A stretch of DNA of 6,865 nucleotides. Source: Lysobacteraceae bacterium (GTDB lineage Bacteria > Pseudomonadota > Gammaproteobacteria > Xanthomonadales > Xanthomonadaceae). The position numbers and the translations under genes are program-made. Positions 1 through 5,982 of the stretch are shown here, piece after piece. The stretch's first letter is position 1, and each line of letters opens with the position of its first letter. The notes beneath the pieces were generated by a model. It was not told the DNA's origin, did not search any database, and worked only from the letters and a program-made list of their open reading frames with translations. The stretch lies in assembly GCA_003505795.1 (NCBI GenBank), contig DNXT01000127.1, positions 1 through 6,865 of the forward strand, given 5' to 3'.

Positions 1-644
1 CGCAGCTGCCGAGCGTGCTGCCGGCCGACCTGCTGGGCCGGCGTCCGGACGTGGTCGCCGCGCGCTGGCGCGTGGAGGCGGCCGACAAGGACATCGCCGC
101 GGCCAAGACCAGGTTCTATCCCAGCCTCAACCTGACCGCGCTGGGCGGCGCGGTCAACAAGGACGTCGGCCAGCTGCTCAAGAGCGAGTCGCTGTTCGGC
201 ATCGTGGCGCCGGCGCTGAGCCTGCCGATCTTCGACGGCGGCAGGCTGCGCGCCGACCTGGCCGGCAAGGACGCGCAGTACGACCTGGCGGTGGCCGATT
301 ACAACGAGAAAGTGGTGCAGGCGCTGCGCGACGTCGCCGACCAGGTCAACGCGGTGCGCTCGCTCGACCAGCGCACCCGGTCGCAGGCCGAGGCGCTGGC
401 GACCGCCGCCTCCGCCCACGACCTCGCCCGGCAGCGCTTCCGCGCCGGCATCGGCAGCTACCTCGAAGTGCTGAGCGTCGAGGAGCAGTTGCTCGCCGCC
501 CAGCAGCGCATGGCCACCCTGCAGTCCGAGCAGATCCTGGCCTCGGTGAAGCTGCGCCGCGCCCTCGGCGGCGGCTTCGCGCCCGAGCAGGCGGCCGCCG
601 GCAGCGCGGCCGCCGACGCCACCACCGAATCCAAGCATTCCTGA
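1..644 (+). CDS. Outer membrane factor of a tripartite efflux pump (NodT/OprM-type), 5'-truncated
   Basis: This is the C-terminal part (about 214 residues, reading from base 3) of a TolC/OprM-like outer membrane lipoprotein-type channel that would carry EmrAB substrates out of the periplasm. The visible part opens with LPSVLPADLLGRRPDVVAAR followed by a W and a helical stretch, then AAKTRFYPSLNLTALG; this is the signature of the second OEP repeat in the NodT/RND outer-membrane-factor family. The remainder is long amphipathic helix with a conserved QRFRAGIGSYLEVL segment, then an Ala-rich, probably disordered tail ending in KHS. The start, signal peptide and first OEP repeat lie outside the window. 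The stop is 11 bases before the emrA-like gene, so the genes are almost certainly co-transcribed. By position it corresponds to emrC of the Stenotrophomonas emrCAB operon; I leave the symbol blank because half the protein is missing. Confidence 0.93.
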   Translation, partial: QLPSVLPADLLGRRPDVVAARWRVEAADKDIAAAKTRFYPSLNLTALGGAVNKDVGQLLKSESLFGIVAPALSLPIFDGGRLRADLAGKDAQYDLAVADYNEKVVQALRDVADQVNAVRSLDQRTRSQAEALATAASAHDLARQRFRAGIGSYLEVLSVEEQLLAAQQRMATLQSEQILASVKLRRALGGGFAPEQAAAGSAAADATTESKHS

Positions 645-655
645 GAGCATCTTCC

Positions 656-1846
656 ATGAGCCAGACCACTCCCACTTCTCCCTCGCTGGACAACGGCGCC
701 GCGCCGAGCCGCCGCGGCAAGCTGCTGAGGATCTTCGCGGTCCTCGTGATCGTGGCGATCGCCGCCATCGCGATCTGGTACTTCATGTACGGCCGCTGGT
801 TCGAGGATACCGACGACGCCTACGTGCAGGGCAACCAGGTGCAGATCACCCCGCTGGTTGGCGGCACCGTGGTCAGCATCGGCGCCGAGGACGGCATGCG
901 CGTGGAGCGCGGCCAGCTGCTGGTGCAGCTGGACCCGGCCGACACCGAGGTCGCCCTGCAGCAGGCCGAGGCCAATCTCGCCAAGACCGTGCGCCAGGTG
1001 CGCGGCCTGTACCGCAGCGTGGAGGGCGCGCAGGCCGAGCTGTCCGCCCGCCAGGTGGCCCTGCAGCGGGTGCGCGCCGACTTCGCGCGGCGCAAGGACC
1101 TTGCCGCGACCGGCGCGATCTCCAACGAGGAACTGGCGCACACCCGCGACGAGCTGGCCGCGGCCGAGGCCGCGGTGAGCGGCTCGCGCGAGGAATTCGA
1201 ACGCAGCCGCGCGCTGGTCGACGACACCGTCGTCGCCACCCAGCCGGACGTGCAGGCGGCCGCCGCGCAGCTGCGCCAGGCCTATCTCAACAACGCCCGC
1301 AGCGCGATCGTCGCACCGGTGTCCGGCTATGTCGCGCGCCGCGCGGTGCAGGTCGGCCAGCGCGTGCAGCCGGGCGCGGCGCTGATGGCGGTGGTGCCAC
1401 TGGAGCAGGTCTGGGTCGAGGCCAACTTCAAGGAAACCCAGCTCAAGCACATGCGCCTGGGCCAGGAAGTGGAGCTGCGCTCGGACCTGTACGGCAGCGG
1501 CGTGACCTACGCCGGCAGGATCGAGAGCCTGGGCCTGGGCACCGGCAGCGCGTTCTCGCTGCTGCCGGCGCAGAACGCCAGCGGCAACTGGATCAAGATC
1601 GTGCAGCGCGTGCCGGTGCGCATCGCCATCGACCCGAAGCAACTGGCCGCCAATCCGCTGCGGATCGGCCTGTCGATGAAGGTCGACGTCAACCTGCACG
1701 ACCAGAAGGGCAGCGTGCTGCCGGCGCAGGCCGCCAAGGGCGCGCTGTTCGACACCGACGTTTATGCCAAGCAGCTGCATGCGGCCGATGACGCGATCCA
1801 TCGCATCATCCAGGCCAACCTGCCGCAGCAGGCCAAGGCGAGCTGA
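656..1846 (+). CDS. emrA: EmrA-type membrane fusion protein (HlyD family periplasmic adaptor)
   Basis: This 396-residue periplasmic adaptor would link the inner-membrane transporter EmrB to the outer membrane factor. After a short cytoplasmic N-terminus there is one membrane anchor at about residues 24-45. It is followed by the EmrA hallmark DTDDAYVQGNQVQITPLVGG (51-70), which begins the first half of the lipoyl domain (to about 96). Residues 97-215 are Ala/Glu/Arg/Gln-rich helix forming the coiled-coil hairpin. The second lipoyl half starts at APVSGYVARR (220-229), and the beta-barrel begins with WVEANFKETQL (253-263), another EmrA signature. The length is typical of the family. The ATG at 656 is preceded by a weak purine stretch (GAGAG at 643-647); translational coupling to the gene 11 bases upstream is likely. 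Third codon positions are almost all G/C, like its neighbours. The family call is firm; substrates cannot be read from sequence. Confidence 0.96.
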   Translation: MSQTTPTSPSLDNGAAPSRRGKLLRIFAVLVIVAIAAIAIWYFMYGRWFEDTDDAYVQGNQVQITPLVGGTVVSIGAEDGMRVERGQLLVQLDPADTEVALQQAEANLAKTVRQVRGLYRSVEGAQAELSARQVALQRVRADFARRKDLAATGAISNEELAHTRDELAAAEAAVSGSREEFERSRALVDDTVVATQPDVQAAAAQLRQAYLNNARSAIVAPVSGYVARRAVQVGQRVQPGAALMAVVPLEQVWVEANFKETQLKHMRLGQEVELRSDLYGSGVTYAGRIESLGLGTGSAFSLLPAQNASGNWIKIVQRVPVRIAIDPKQLAANPLRIGLSMKVDVNLHDQKGSVLPAQAAKGALFDTDVYAKQLHAADDAIHRIIQANLPQQAKAS

Positions 1847-1854
1847 GGCCGGCC

Positions 1855-3426
1855 ATGTCCTCGCAAGCTCCCGCCGCGCCGGCCGCGCCGGCGCCCGCGG
1901 CCGGCTTCAAGCCGGCCAGCGTGGCGCTGTGCACGGTCGGCCTGGCGATGGCCTCGTTCATGCAGGTGCTGGACACGACCATCGCCAACGTCTCGTTGCC
2001 GACCATCGCCGGCAACCTCGGCGCCAGTTCGCAGCAGGCGACCTGGGTCATCACCTCGTTCGCGGTCAGCAACGCCATCGCGTTGCCGCTGACCGGCTGG
2101 CTGAGCCGCCGCTTCGGCGAGACCAAGCTGTTCATCTGGTCCACGCTGGCCTTCACCGTCGCCTCGCTGCTGTGCGGCCTGGCCCAGAGCATGGGCATGC
2201 TGGTGGTCGCGCGCGCGCTGCAGGGTTTCGTCTGCGGGCCGATGTACCCGATCACGCAGAGCCTGCTGGTGTCGATCTACCCGCGCGAGAAACGCGGGCA
2301 GGCGCTGGCGCTGCTGGCGATGATCACCGTGGTCGCGCCGATCGCCGGCCCCATCCTCGGCGGCTGGATCACCGACAACTACAGCTGGGAATGGATCTTC
2401 CTGATCAACGTGCCGCTGGGCATCCTCGCCTGCAGCATCGTCGGCGCGCAGCTGCGCCACCGCCCCGAGCCGACCGAGCGGCCGAAGATGGACTACATGG
2501 GGTTGCTGCTGCTGGTGGTGGGCGTGGGCGCGCTGCAGGTCGTGCTCGACCTGGGCAACGACGAGGACTGGTTCAGTTCGGACAAGATCATCGTGCTGGC
2601 CTGCGTCGCCGCGGTGGCGCTGGTGACCTTCGTGATCTGGGAGCTGACCGACAAGGACCCGATCGTCGACCTGCGCCTGTTCCGGCACCGCAACTTCCGC
2701 GCCGGCACGCTGGCGCTGATCGTGGCCTACGCCGCGTTCTTCAGCGTCAGCCTGCTGATCCCGCAGTGGCTGCAGCGCGACATGGGCTATACCGCGATCT
2801 GGGCGGGACTTGCCACCGCGCCGATCGGCATCCTGCCGGTGGTCCTGACCCCGTTCGTCGGCAAGTACGCGCCGCGCTTCGACCTGCGCATGCTGGCGAG
2901 CATCGCCTTCGTCTTCATGTCGTTCACCAGCTTCTACCGCGCCAACTTCAACCTGCAGGTCGATTTCCAGCACGTGGCGACGATCCAGCTGGTGATGGGC
3001 GTGGGCGTGGCGCTGTTCTTCATGCCGGTGCTGCAGATCCTGCTGTCGGACCTGGACGGCCGCGAGATCGCCGCCGGCTCCGGACTGGCCACCTTCCTGC
3101 GCACGCTCGGCGGCAGCTTCGCCGCGTCGCTGACCACCTACCTGTGGTCGCGCCGCACCGTCGAGCACCACGCGCAGCTGACCGAGCACATCTCGCCGTA
3201 CGACCCGGGCATCCTCGACCAGGTCACGGCGATGGGGCAGGGCGACCTGCAGCATGGTGCGGCGGCGCTGAACAACATGATCAACCACCAGGCCTCGCAG
3301 ATGGGCTTCAACGACATCTTCTACCTGCTGGGCTGGACGTTCCTGCTGATCATCGGCTTCCTGTGGCTGGCCAAGCCGCCGTTCGGCGCGGGCGCAGGCA
3401 GCGCTTCGGCGGCCGCCGGCCACTGA
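1855..3426 (+). CDS. emrB: EmrB-type multidrug efflux MFS transporter (DHA2, 14 transmembrane helices)
   Basis: This 523-residue inner-membrane drug/H+ antiporter is the motor of the pump. After a Pro/Ala-rich cytoplasmic N-terminus, helix 1 contains the DHA2 motif LDTTIANVSLPTI (39-51). Loop 2-3 carries motif A, GWLSRRFGETKLF (81-93). Helix 4 carries motif B, ARALQGFVCGPMYP (119-132), including its conserved Arg. Helix 5 carries the antiporter motif C, APIAGPILGGW (161-171), and WEWIFLINVPLGI (178-190) opens helix 6, all diagnostic for EmrB/QacA. Hydrophobic segments continue at about 213-231, 244-262, 283-305, 314-337, 345-360, 375-399 and 487-506. The large polar stretch before the last helix (about 432-486) matches the periplasmic loop 13 typical of EmrB. 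The ATG lies 8 bases after emrA, and GAGG overlapping the emrA stop (1845-1848) gives a 6-base Shine-Dalgarno spacing. Typical substrates of the family are hydrophobic uncouplers and antibiotics; the specificity here is unknown. Confidence 0.96.
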   Translation: MSSQAPAAPAAPAPAAGFKPASVALCTVGLAMASFMQVLDTTIANVSLPTIAGNLGASSQQATWVITSFAVSNAIALPLTGWLSRRFGETKLFIWSTLAFTVASLLCGLAQSMGMLVVARALQGFVCGPMYPITQSLLVSIYPREKRGQALALLAMITVVAPIAGPILGGWITDNYSWEWIFLINVPLGILACSIVGAQLRHRPEPTERPKMDYMGLLLLVVGVGALQVVLDLGNDEDWFSSDKIIVLACVAAVALVTFVIWELTDKDPIVDLRLFRHRNFRAGTLALIVAYAAFFSVSLLIPQWLQRDMGYTAIWAGLATAPIGILPVVLTPFVGKYAPRFDLRMLASIAFVFMSFTSFYRANFNLQVDFQHVATIQLVMGVGVALFFMPVLQILLSDLDGREIAAGSGLATFLRTLGGSFAASLTTYLWSRRTVEHHAQLTEHISPYDPGILDQVTAMGQGDLQHGAAALNNMINHQASQMGFNDIFYLLGWTFLLIIGFLWLAKPPFGAGAGSASAAAGH

Positions 3427-3440
3427 TGCACGGCGCGCAG

Positions 3441-3478
3441 CGGAAAACCCGGGAGCCCGCCGATCGGCGGGCTTTCCG
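3441..3478 (+). terminator. Probable intrinsic terminator of the efflux operon
   Basis: A perfect 20-base palindrome (AGCCCGCCGA/TCGGCGGGCT, 3454-3473) begins 28 bases after the emrB stop and is followed by TTTCC. Flanking CGGAAA (3441-3446) and TTTCCG (3473-3478) could extend pairing. The stem is very G/C-rich but the T run is only three bases, so termination may be partial. An A run on the left side means it could also act weakly on the opposite strand. Confidence 0.7.
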
Positions 3479-3514
3479 TCGGCGGGCGCGGCGGCGCCGT
3501 CCGGCCGCGAACGC

Positions 3515-3841
3515 ATGAGCGGAACCGTCGTGGACCATGTCGAGTCGATACTCGCGGACACGGTGCGCGTGCGCTGCGTGTCGGCGCGGCTGCGGGCACG
3601 GCTGCGCGAGCTCGGCGCATGCGCAGAGGGCCAGGCGCTGGCGATCGCCTACGGCTCGCAGCGGGAATTGGCGGAAGTGCTGGCGCAACTGCAGCAGCTG
3701 CGGATCGCGTTCGCCGATGCGCCCGGCGGCTGGTCGCCGGCCGCGGTGTTCGCGCAGCTGCGCGAGGAAGGCCTGGTGGCCGGTCGCATCGATGCCGTTT
3801 CCTGGGCTTGGCCGGGGCGACCGCACATCCGCGTCGCCTGA
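3515..3841 (+). CDS. Hypothetical protein, 108 residues, no family recognised
   Basis: I do not recognise this protein. Its codons are strongly G/C-ending throughout in this frame, as in the surrounding genes, which supports real coding. The N-terminal half is Arg-rich and helical (VSARLRARLRELG), the middle is a Leu/Gln/Ala helix (ELAEVLAQLQQLRIAF), and the C-terminus has a conserved-looking SWAWPGRPHIRVA ending. There is no signal peptide or membrane segment, so it should be a small soluble cytoplasmic protein; it has a single internal Cys pair of no obvious motif. ATG 3515 is the first ATG in the frame but has no clear Shine-Dalgarno; GTG 3530 is an alternative. It lies 88 bases after emrB beyond the hairpin, so it is either expressed by read-through from the efflux operon or from a promoter I cannot identify. 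Confidence 0.7.
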   Translation: MSGTVVDHVESILADTVRVRCVSARLRARLRELGACAEGQALAIAYGSQRELAEVLAQLQQLRIAFADAPGGWSPAAVFAQLREEGLVAGRIDAVSWAWPGRPHIRVA

Positions 3842-3862
3842 GCGGCGCGGAGGCCGGAAACG

Positions 3863-3883
3863 AAAAAACCCGCTTTCGCGGGT
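3863..3883 (-). terminator. Intrinsic terminator of the tRNA-Leu gene
   Basis: On the minus strand the sequence reads ACCCGC-GAAA-GCGGGT followed by a run of T (A3868-A3863 on the plus strand). It is a 6-base-pair stem with a stable GAAA tetraloop and a U tract, starting 16 bases after the tRNA CCA end. This is a textbook Rho-independent terminator for the minus-strand tRNA transcript. It lacks a T run on the plus strand, so it should not terminate the 108-residue gene. Confidence 0.9.
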
Positions 3884-3899
3884 CTCGTCAGTTGAGTCG

Positions 3900-3984
<85 letters not shown>

Positions 3985-3998
3985 GACTCAGGAAGAGA

Positions 3999-4027
3999 AT
4001 TTTCGCCCGGCCCCGAATCACTGTCAA
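3999..4027 (-). promoter_or_regulatory. Sigma-70 promoter of the tRNA-Leu gene
   Basis: On the minus strand a perfect -35 hexamer TTGACA (plus 4022-4027) is separated by exactly 17 bases from a -10-like GAAAAT (plus 3999-4004, four of six consensus bases). The expected start lies about 7 bases downstream, leaving a leader of under 10 bases before the mature tRNA 5' end at 3984. Box quality, spacing and position agree with a strong stable-RNA promoter. Confidence 0.8.
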
Positions 4028-4064
4028 GCGTTTCATGCGGGCGGTTCCCGCGCCGCGGCCGCGC

Positions 4065-4094
4065 TTGTGGCCGGGCGTGGCTCCTCCGCACAAT
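4065..4094 (+). promoter_or_regulatory. Possible weak promoter for the tandem SGNH hydrolase gene
   Basis: TTGTGG (4065-4070) and CACAAT (4089-4094), 18 bases apart, are the best sigma-70-like pair in the 95 bases between the tRNA promoter and the hydrolase start. The match is three of six and four of six. The predicted start near 4101 would give a short leader carrying the Shine-Dalgarno. The gene needs a promoter here because its upstream neighbour is divergent, but this particular assignment is tentative. Confidence 0.3.
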
Positions 4095-4117
4095 CGGGCG
4101 CTGTAGCGAGGAGGAGG
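4081..4117 (+). promoter_or_regulatory. Strong Shine-Dalgarno with a potential sequestering stem
   Basis: AGGAGGAGG at 4109-4117 contains two overlapping consensus Shine-Dalgarno sequences, the second ending 5 bases before ATG 4123, which fixes that start. CTCCTCC at 4081-4087 is complementary to GGAGGAG at 4110-4116; in another register CTCCTC pairs GAGGAG and GC pairs GC with one bulge. If the transcript begins upstream of 4081 this stem could hide the ribosome binding site; if it begins near 4101 the stem would not be in the mRNA. Confidence 0.5.
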
Positions 4118-4122
4118 ACGGC

Positions 4123-5634
4123 ATGGCGTCAGGGCGCAGGTGCGGTATCGGGTGGGGCGTGGCCGGGCTGATGGCCGCGTTGCTGTCGTGTGCGGGAGCC
4201 GGGTCGGCATTGGCCGCGCACGATTCGCCGGTGTCGGTGGTGCCGGCCGACCGCCTCGACCAGCCATGGTGGGCGCAGCGTCACCGCGACGTGCTCGAGC
4301 AGGTGCGTGCGCATCCGGACGCGCCGCTGCTGCTGATCGGCGATTCGATCACCCATAACTACGAGAAGTCCGATCCTCCCGACGAGGACTTCCTGCCGAC
4401 CTGGCGGACGTTCTACGGCGCGCGCGATGCGCTCAACCTCGGCTTCAGCGGCGACGGCACCCAGCATGTGCTGTGGCGGCTGGCCAACGGCGAAGTGGAC
4501 GGGCTGCATCCGAAGGTCGCGGTGGTGCTGGTCGGCACCAACAACACCGGCTGGCTCGAACAGAGCGCCGAGCAGACGCAGCTGGGCATCGACGCGGTGG
4601 TCGCCGCGCTGGAGCAGAAGCTGCCCGATGCCCGGATCCTGCTGCTGGGGCTGCTGCCCAGCGACCTGTCCGCGCAGAAGAGCGCGCGCGATGCGGAAGT
4701 GAACCGCTATCTCGCCGAACGCTATGGCGACAACCCGCGCGTGACCTACCTGGATGTCGGTCCGGTGTTCGTGCGCGAGGGCAGGCTCGATACCGCGCGC
4801 TTCTACGACACCCGCTTCACGCCGGCGGCCGGGGCGCTGCATCCGGACACGCTGGGGCAGCGGTGGCTGGCCGAGGCGATCGAGCCGACCCTGGCGCGCC
4901 TGCTCGGCGAGGCGCCGCGCGTGCCGATGGCCGAGCTGGGAACCGCGTTCAACACCGCGCTGATCCCGGTGCCGTGGCTGGAGCAGGATTCCTACGACTG
5001 GCATGCGCGCCACCGCGGCGCGCTCGCGGCGGCGCGGCGGATCGCGCCGGAGGTGGTGATGATCGGCGATTCGATCACCCATTTCTGGGCGGGCCCGCCG
5101 CGGGGCACGCGGGCGAGCGGAGCGGAATCGTGGCAGTGGCTGTATGGCGACCGGCCGGTGCTCAACCTCGGCTTCGGCTGGGACCGCACCCAGAACGTGC
5201 TGTGGCGGATCCGCCAGGGCGAGCTGGACGGGCTGGCGCCGGAGTGGGTGGTCATCAACATCGGCACCAACAACATGACCGGCACCGCGCACGCGCGGGC
5301 GAGCACGCCCGAGGAGACCGCGGCCGGCGTGGAGGCGGTGGTGGCGCAGGTGCGCCAGCGGCTGCCCGGGGCCAAGCTGGTGCTGATGGGGATCCTGCCG
5401 CGCGGCCGCCATGCCGCCGATGCCCTGCGCGCGCCGATCCGGCGCACGAACCAATTGCTGGCCGCGCGTTTCGCGCGCGATCCGGACGTGCGCTGGCTGG
5501 ACATCGGCAGCCGCTTGCTGCTGGCCGACGGCACCTTGCCGGAGGCGCTGATGCCCGACGCCACCCATCCGAGCGAGCTGGGCTACCGGATCTGGGCCGA
5601 GGCGCTGCGCGAGGTTGGGATCGGCGCGCGCTGA
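4123..5634 (+). CDS. Exported protein with two tandem SGNH/GDSL hydrolase domains (PAF-acetylhydrolase-like)
   Basis: This 503-residue protein contains two copies of an SGNH esterase domain, each about 220 residues; most relatives have one. The N-terminus is a signal peptide (RR at 5-6, hydrophobic 11-31, probable cleavage near SALA-A at 28-32); LLSC at 20-23 is a poor lipobox, so lipidation is possible but unlikely. Domain 1 (about 45-262) has the nucleophile block GDSIT (73-77), block II LNLGFSGDGTQHVLWRL (104-120), GTNN (138-141) and His240. Domain 2 (about 290-500) has GDSIT (315-319), LNLGFGWDRTQNVLWRI (347-363), GTNN (381-384) and the DxxH pair Asp479/His482. In domain 1 the residue three before His240 is Gly237, so the usual catalytic Asp is missing. 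The family hydrolyses acetyl or acyl esters, including on polysaccharides; the substrate here is unknown. The start is supported by an excellent Shine-Dalgarno. It is transcribed divergently from the tRNA. Confidence 0.92.
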   Translation: MASGRRCGIGWGVAGLMAALLSCAGAGSALAAHDSPVSVVPADRLDQPWWAQRHRDVLEQVRAHPDAPLLLIGDSITHNYEKSDPPDEDFLPTWRTFYGARDALNLGFSGDGTQHVLWRLANGEVDGLHPKVAVVLVGTNNTGWLEQSAEQTQLGIDAVVAALEQKLPDARILLLGLLPSDLSAQKSARDAEVNRYLAERYGDNPRVTYLDVGPVFVREGRLDTARFYDTRFTPAAGALHPDTLGQRWLAEAIEPTLARLLGEAPRVPMAELGTAFNTALIPVPWLEQDSYDWHARHRGALAAARRIAPEVVMIGDSITHFWAGPPRGTRASGAESWQWLYGDRPVLNLGFGWDRTQNVLWRIRQGELDGLAPEWVVINIGTNNMTGTAHARASTPEETAAGVEAVVAQVRQRLPGAKLVLMGILPRGRHAADALRAPIRRTNQLLAARFARDPDVRWLDIGSRLLLADGTLPEALMPDATHPSELGYRIWAEALREVGIGAR

Positions 5635-5847
5635 TCCCGGCGCGCTGGCGGTTGGCGTCCACGCTGCCCATGTGTGTGTTGGTGGGCGAGAGCGACCTGG
5701 GCCGGCTGTGCGTGCGCCAGGGCGCGCCCCGTTGCCCGACCTGGCGCGGCGCCGCTGCGGCTGGAGGCCACCCGCGCAAACCGGCTCCTGGGTCGAGAGC
5801 GGCACCTGTACCCCCGAGAACGATCCGGCCGCTGTATCGCCCATCGC

Positions 5848-5874
5848 TTGGTAGCCCCAAGGGGTAAGTATGAT
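5848..5874 (+). promoter_or_regulatory. Possible promoter for the TonB-like gene
   Basis: TATGAT (5869-5874) matches five of six bases of the -10 consensus. TTGGTA (5848-5853) matches four of six of the -35 box, but the 15-base spacer is short. A start near 5881 would give a leader of about 100 bases that contains the inverted repeat at 5917-5956. CCCCAAGGGG sits in the spacer and could be an operator. Confidence 0.35.
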
Positions 5875-5916
5875 TGCTGCCGTGATGTAGAGCCCCTGGC
5901 GGCGGTCTGGCCGTCC

Positions 5917-5956
5917 GGGATCCTGGCAGCAGGCGTCCGGCACGCTGCCAGGACCC
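5917..5956 (+). repeat. Inverted repeat (10 bp perfect, 13 bp with a bulge) in the probable leader
   Basis: TCCTGGCAGC (5921-5930) is the exact reverse complement of GCTGCCAGGA (5944-5953), separated by a 13-base loop. GGG (5917-5919) and CCC (5954-5956) extend the stem across a one-base bulge (A5920). It is followed by TTTG, too short a T run for a good intrinsic terminator. It ends 26 bases before ATG 5983. It may be a leader hairpin, a weak terminator for the hydrolase transcript or a protein-binding site; sequence alone does not choose. Confidence 0.6.
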
Positions 5957-5982
5957 TTTGCCCACCTCAGTGGACATGAGCC

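Larger units (their letters stand above)
5635..5982. other. 348-base intergenic stretch without a convincing gene
   Basis: No open frame here has a start, ribosome site and codon pattern I trust. The left half is G/C-rich with a short TGTGTGTG run (5671-5678). The right half is less G/C-biased and holds a -10-like TATGAT (5869-5874), a small CCCCAAGGGG palindrome-like element (5855-5864) and the inverted repeat at 5917-5956. The right half probably forms the promoter and leader of the gene at 5983. Confidence 0.6.

Noticed and set aside
1762..3561. A 599-codon open frame on the minus strand, antisense to emrB
   Set aside because: It is low-complexity (Arg/Gln/Asp/His-rich), has no recognisable domain, and sits opposite a fully convincing EmrB; long antisense frames are expected in DNA with such G/C-rich third positions.
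4037..4051. Hairpin GCGGG-CGGTT-CCCGC upstream of the tRNA promoter
   Set aside because: Five base pairs with no T run in a very G/C-rich stretch is expected by chance; it overlaps no identifiable signal.
5670..5867. A 65-codon plus-strand frame starting MCVLVGESDLG in the intergenic stretch
   Set aside because: No Shine-Dalgarno, Pro/Arg/Ala-rich low-complexity C-terminus, and codon use that does not hold in the second half. It is the continuation of a shadow frame from the hydrolase gene.
4129..5943. A 604-codon open frame on the minus strand, antisense to the tandem hydrolase
   Set aside because: Same explanation: compositional shadow, while the plus-strand frame has a strong Shine-Dalgarno, a signal peptide and all SGNH motifs.
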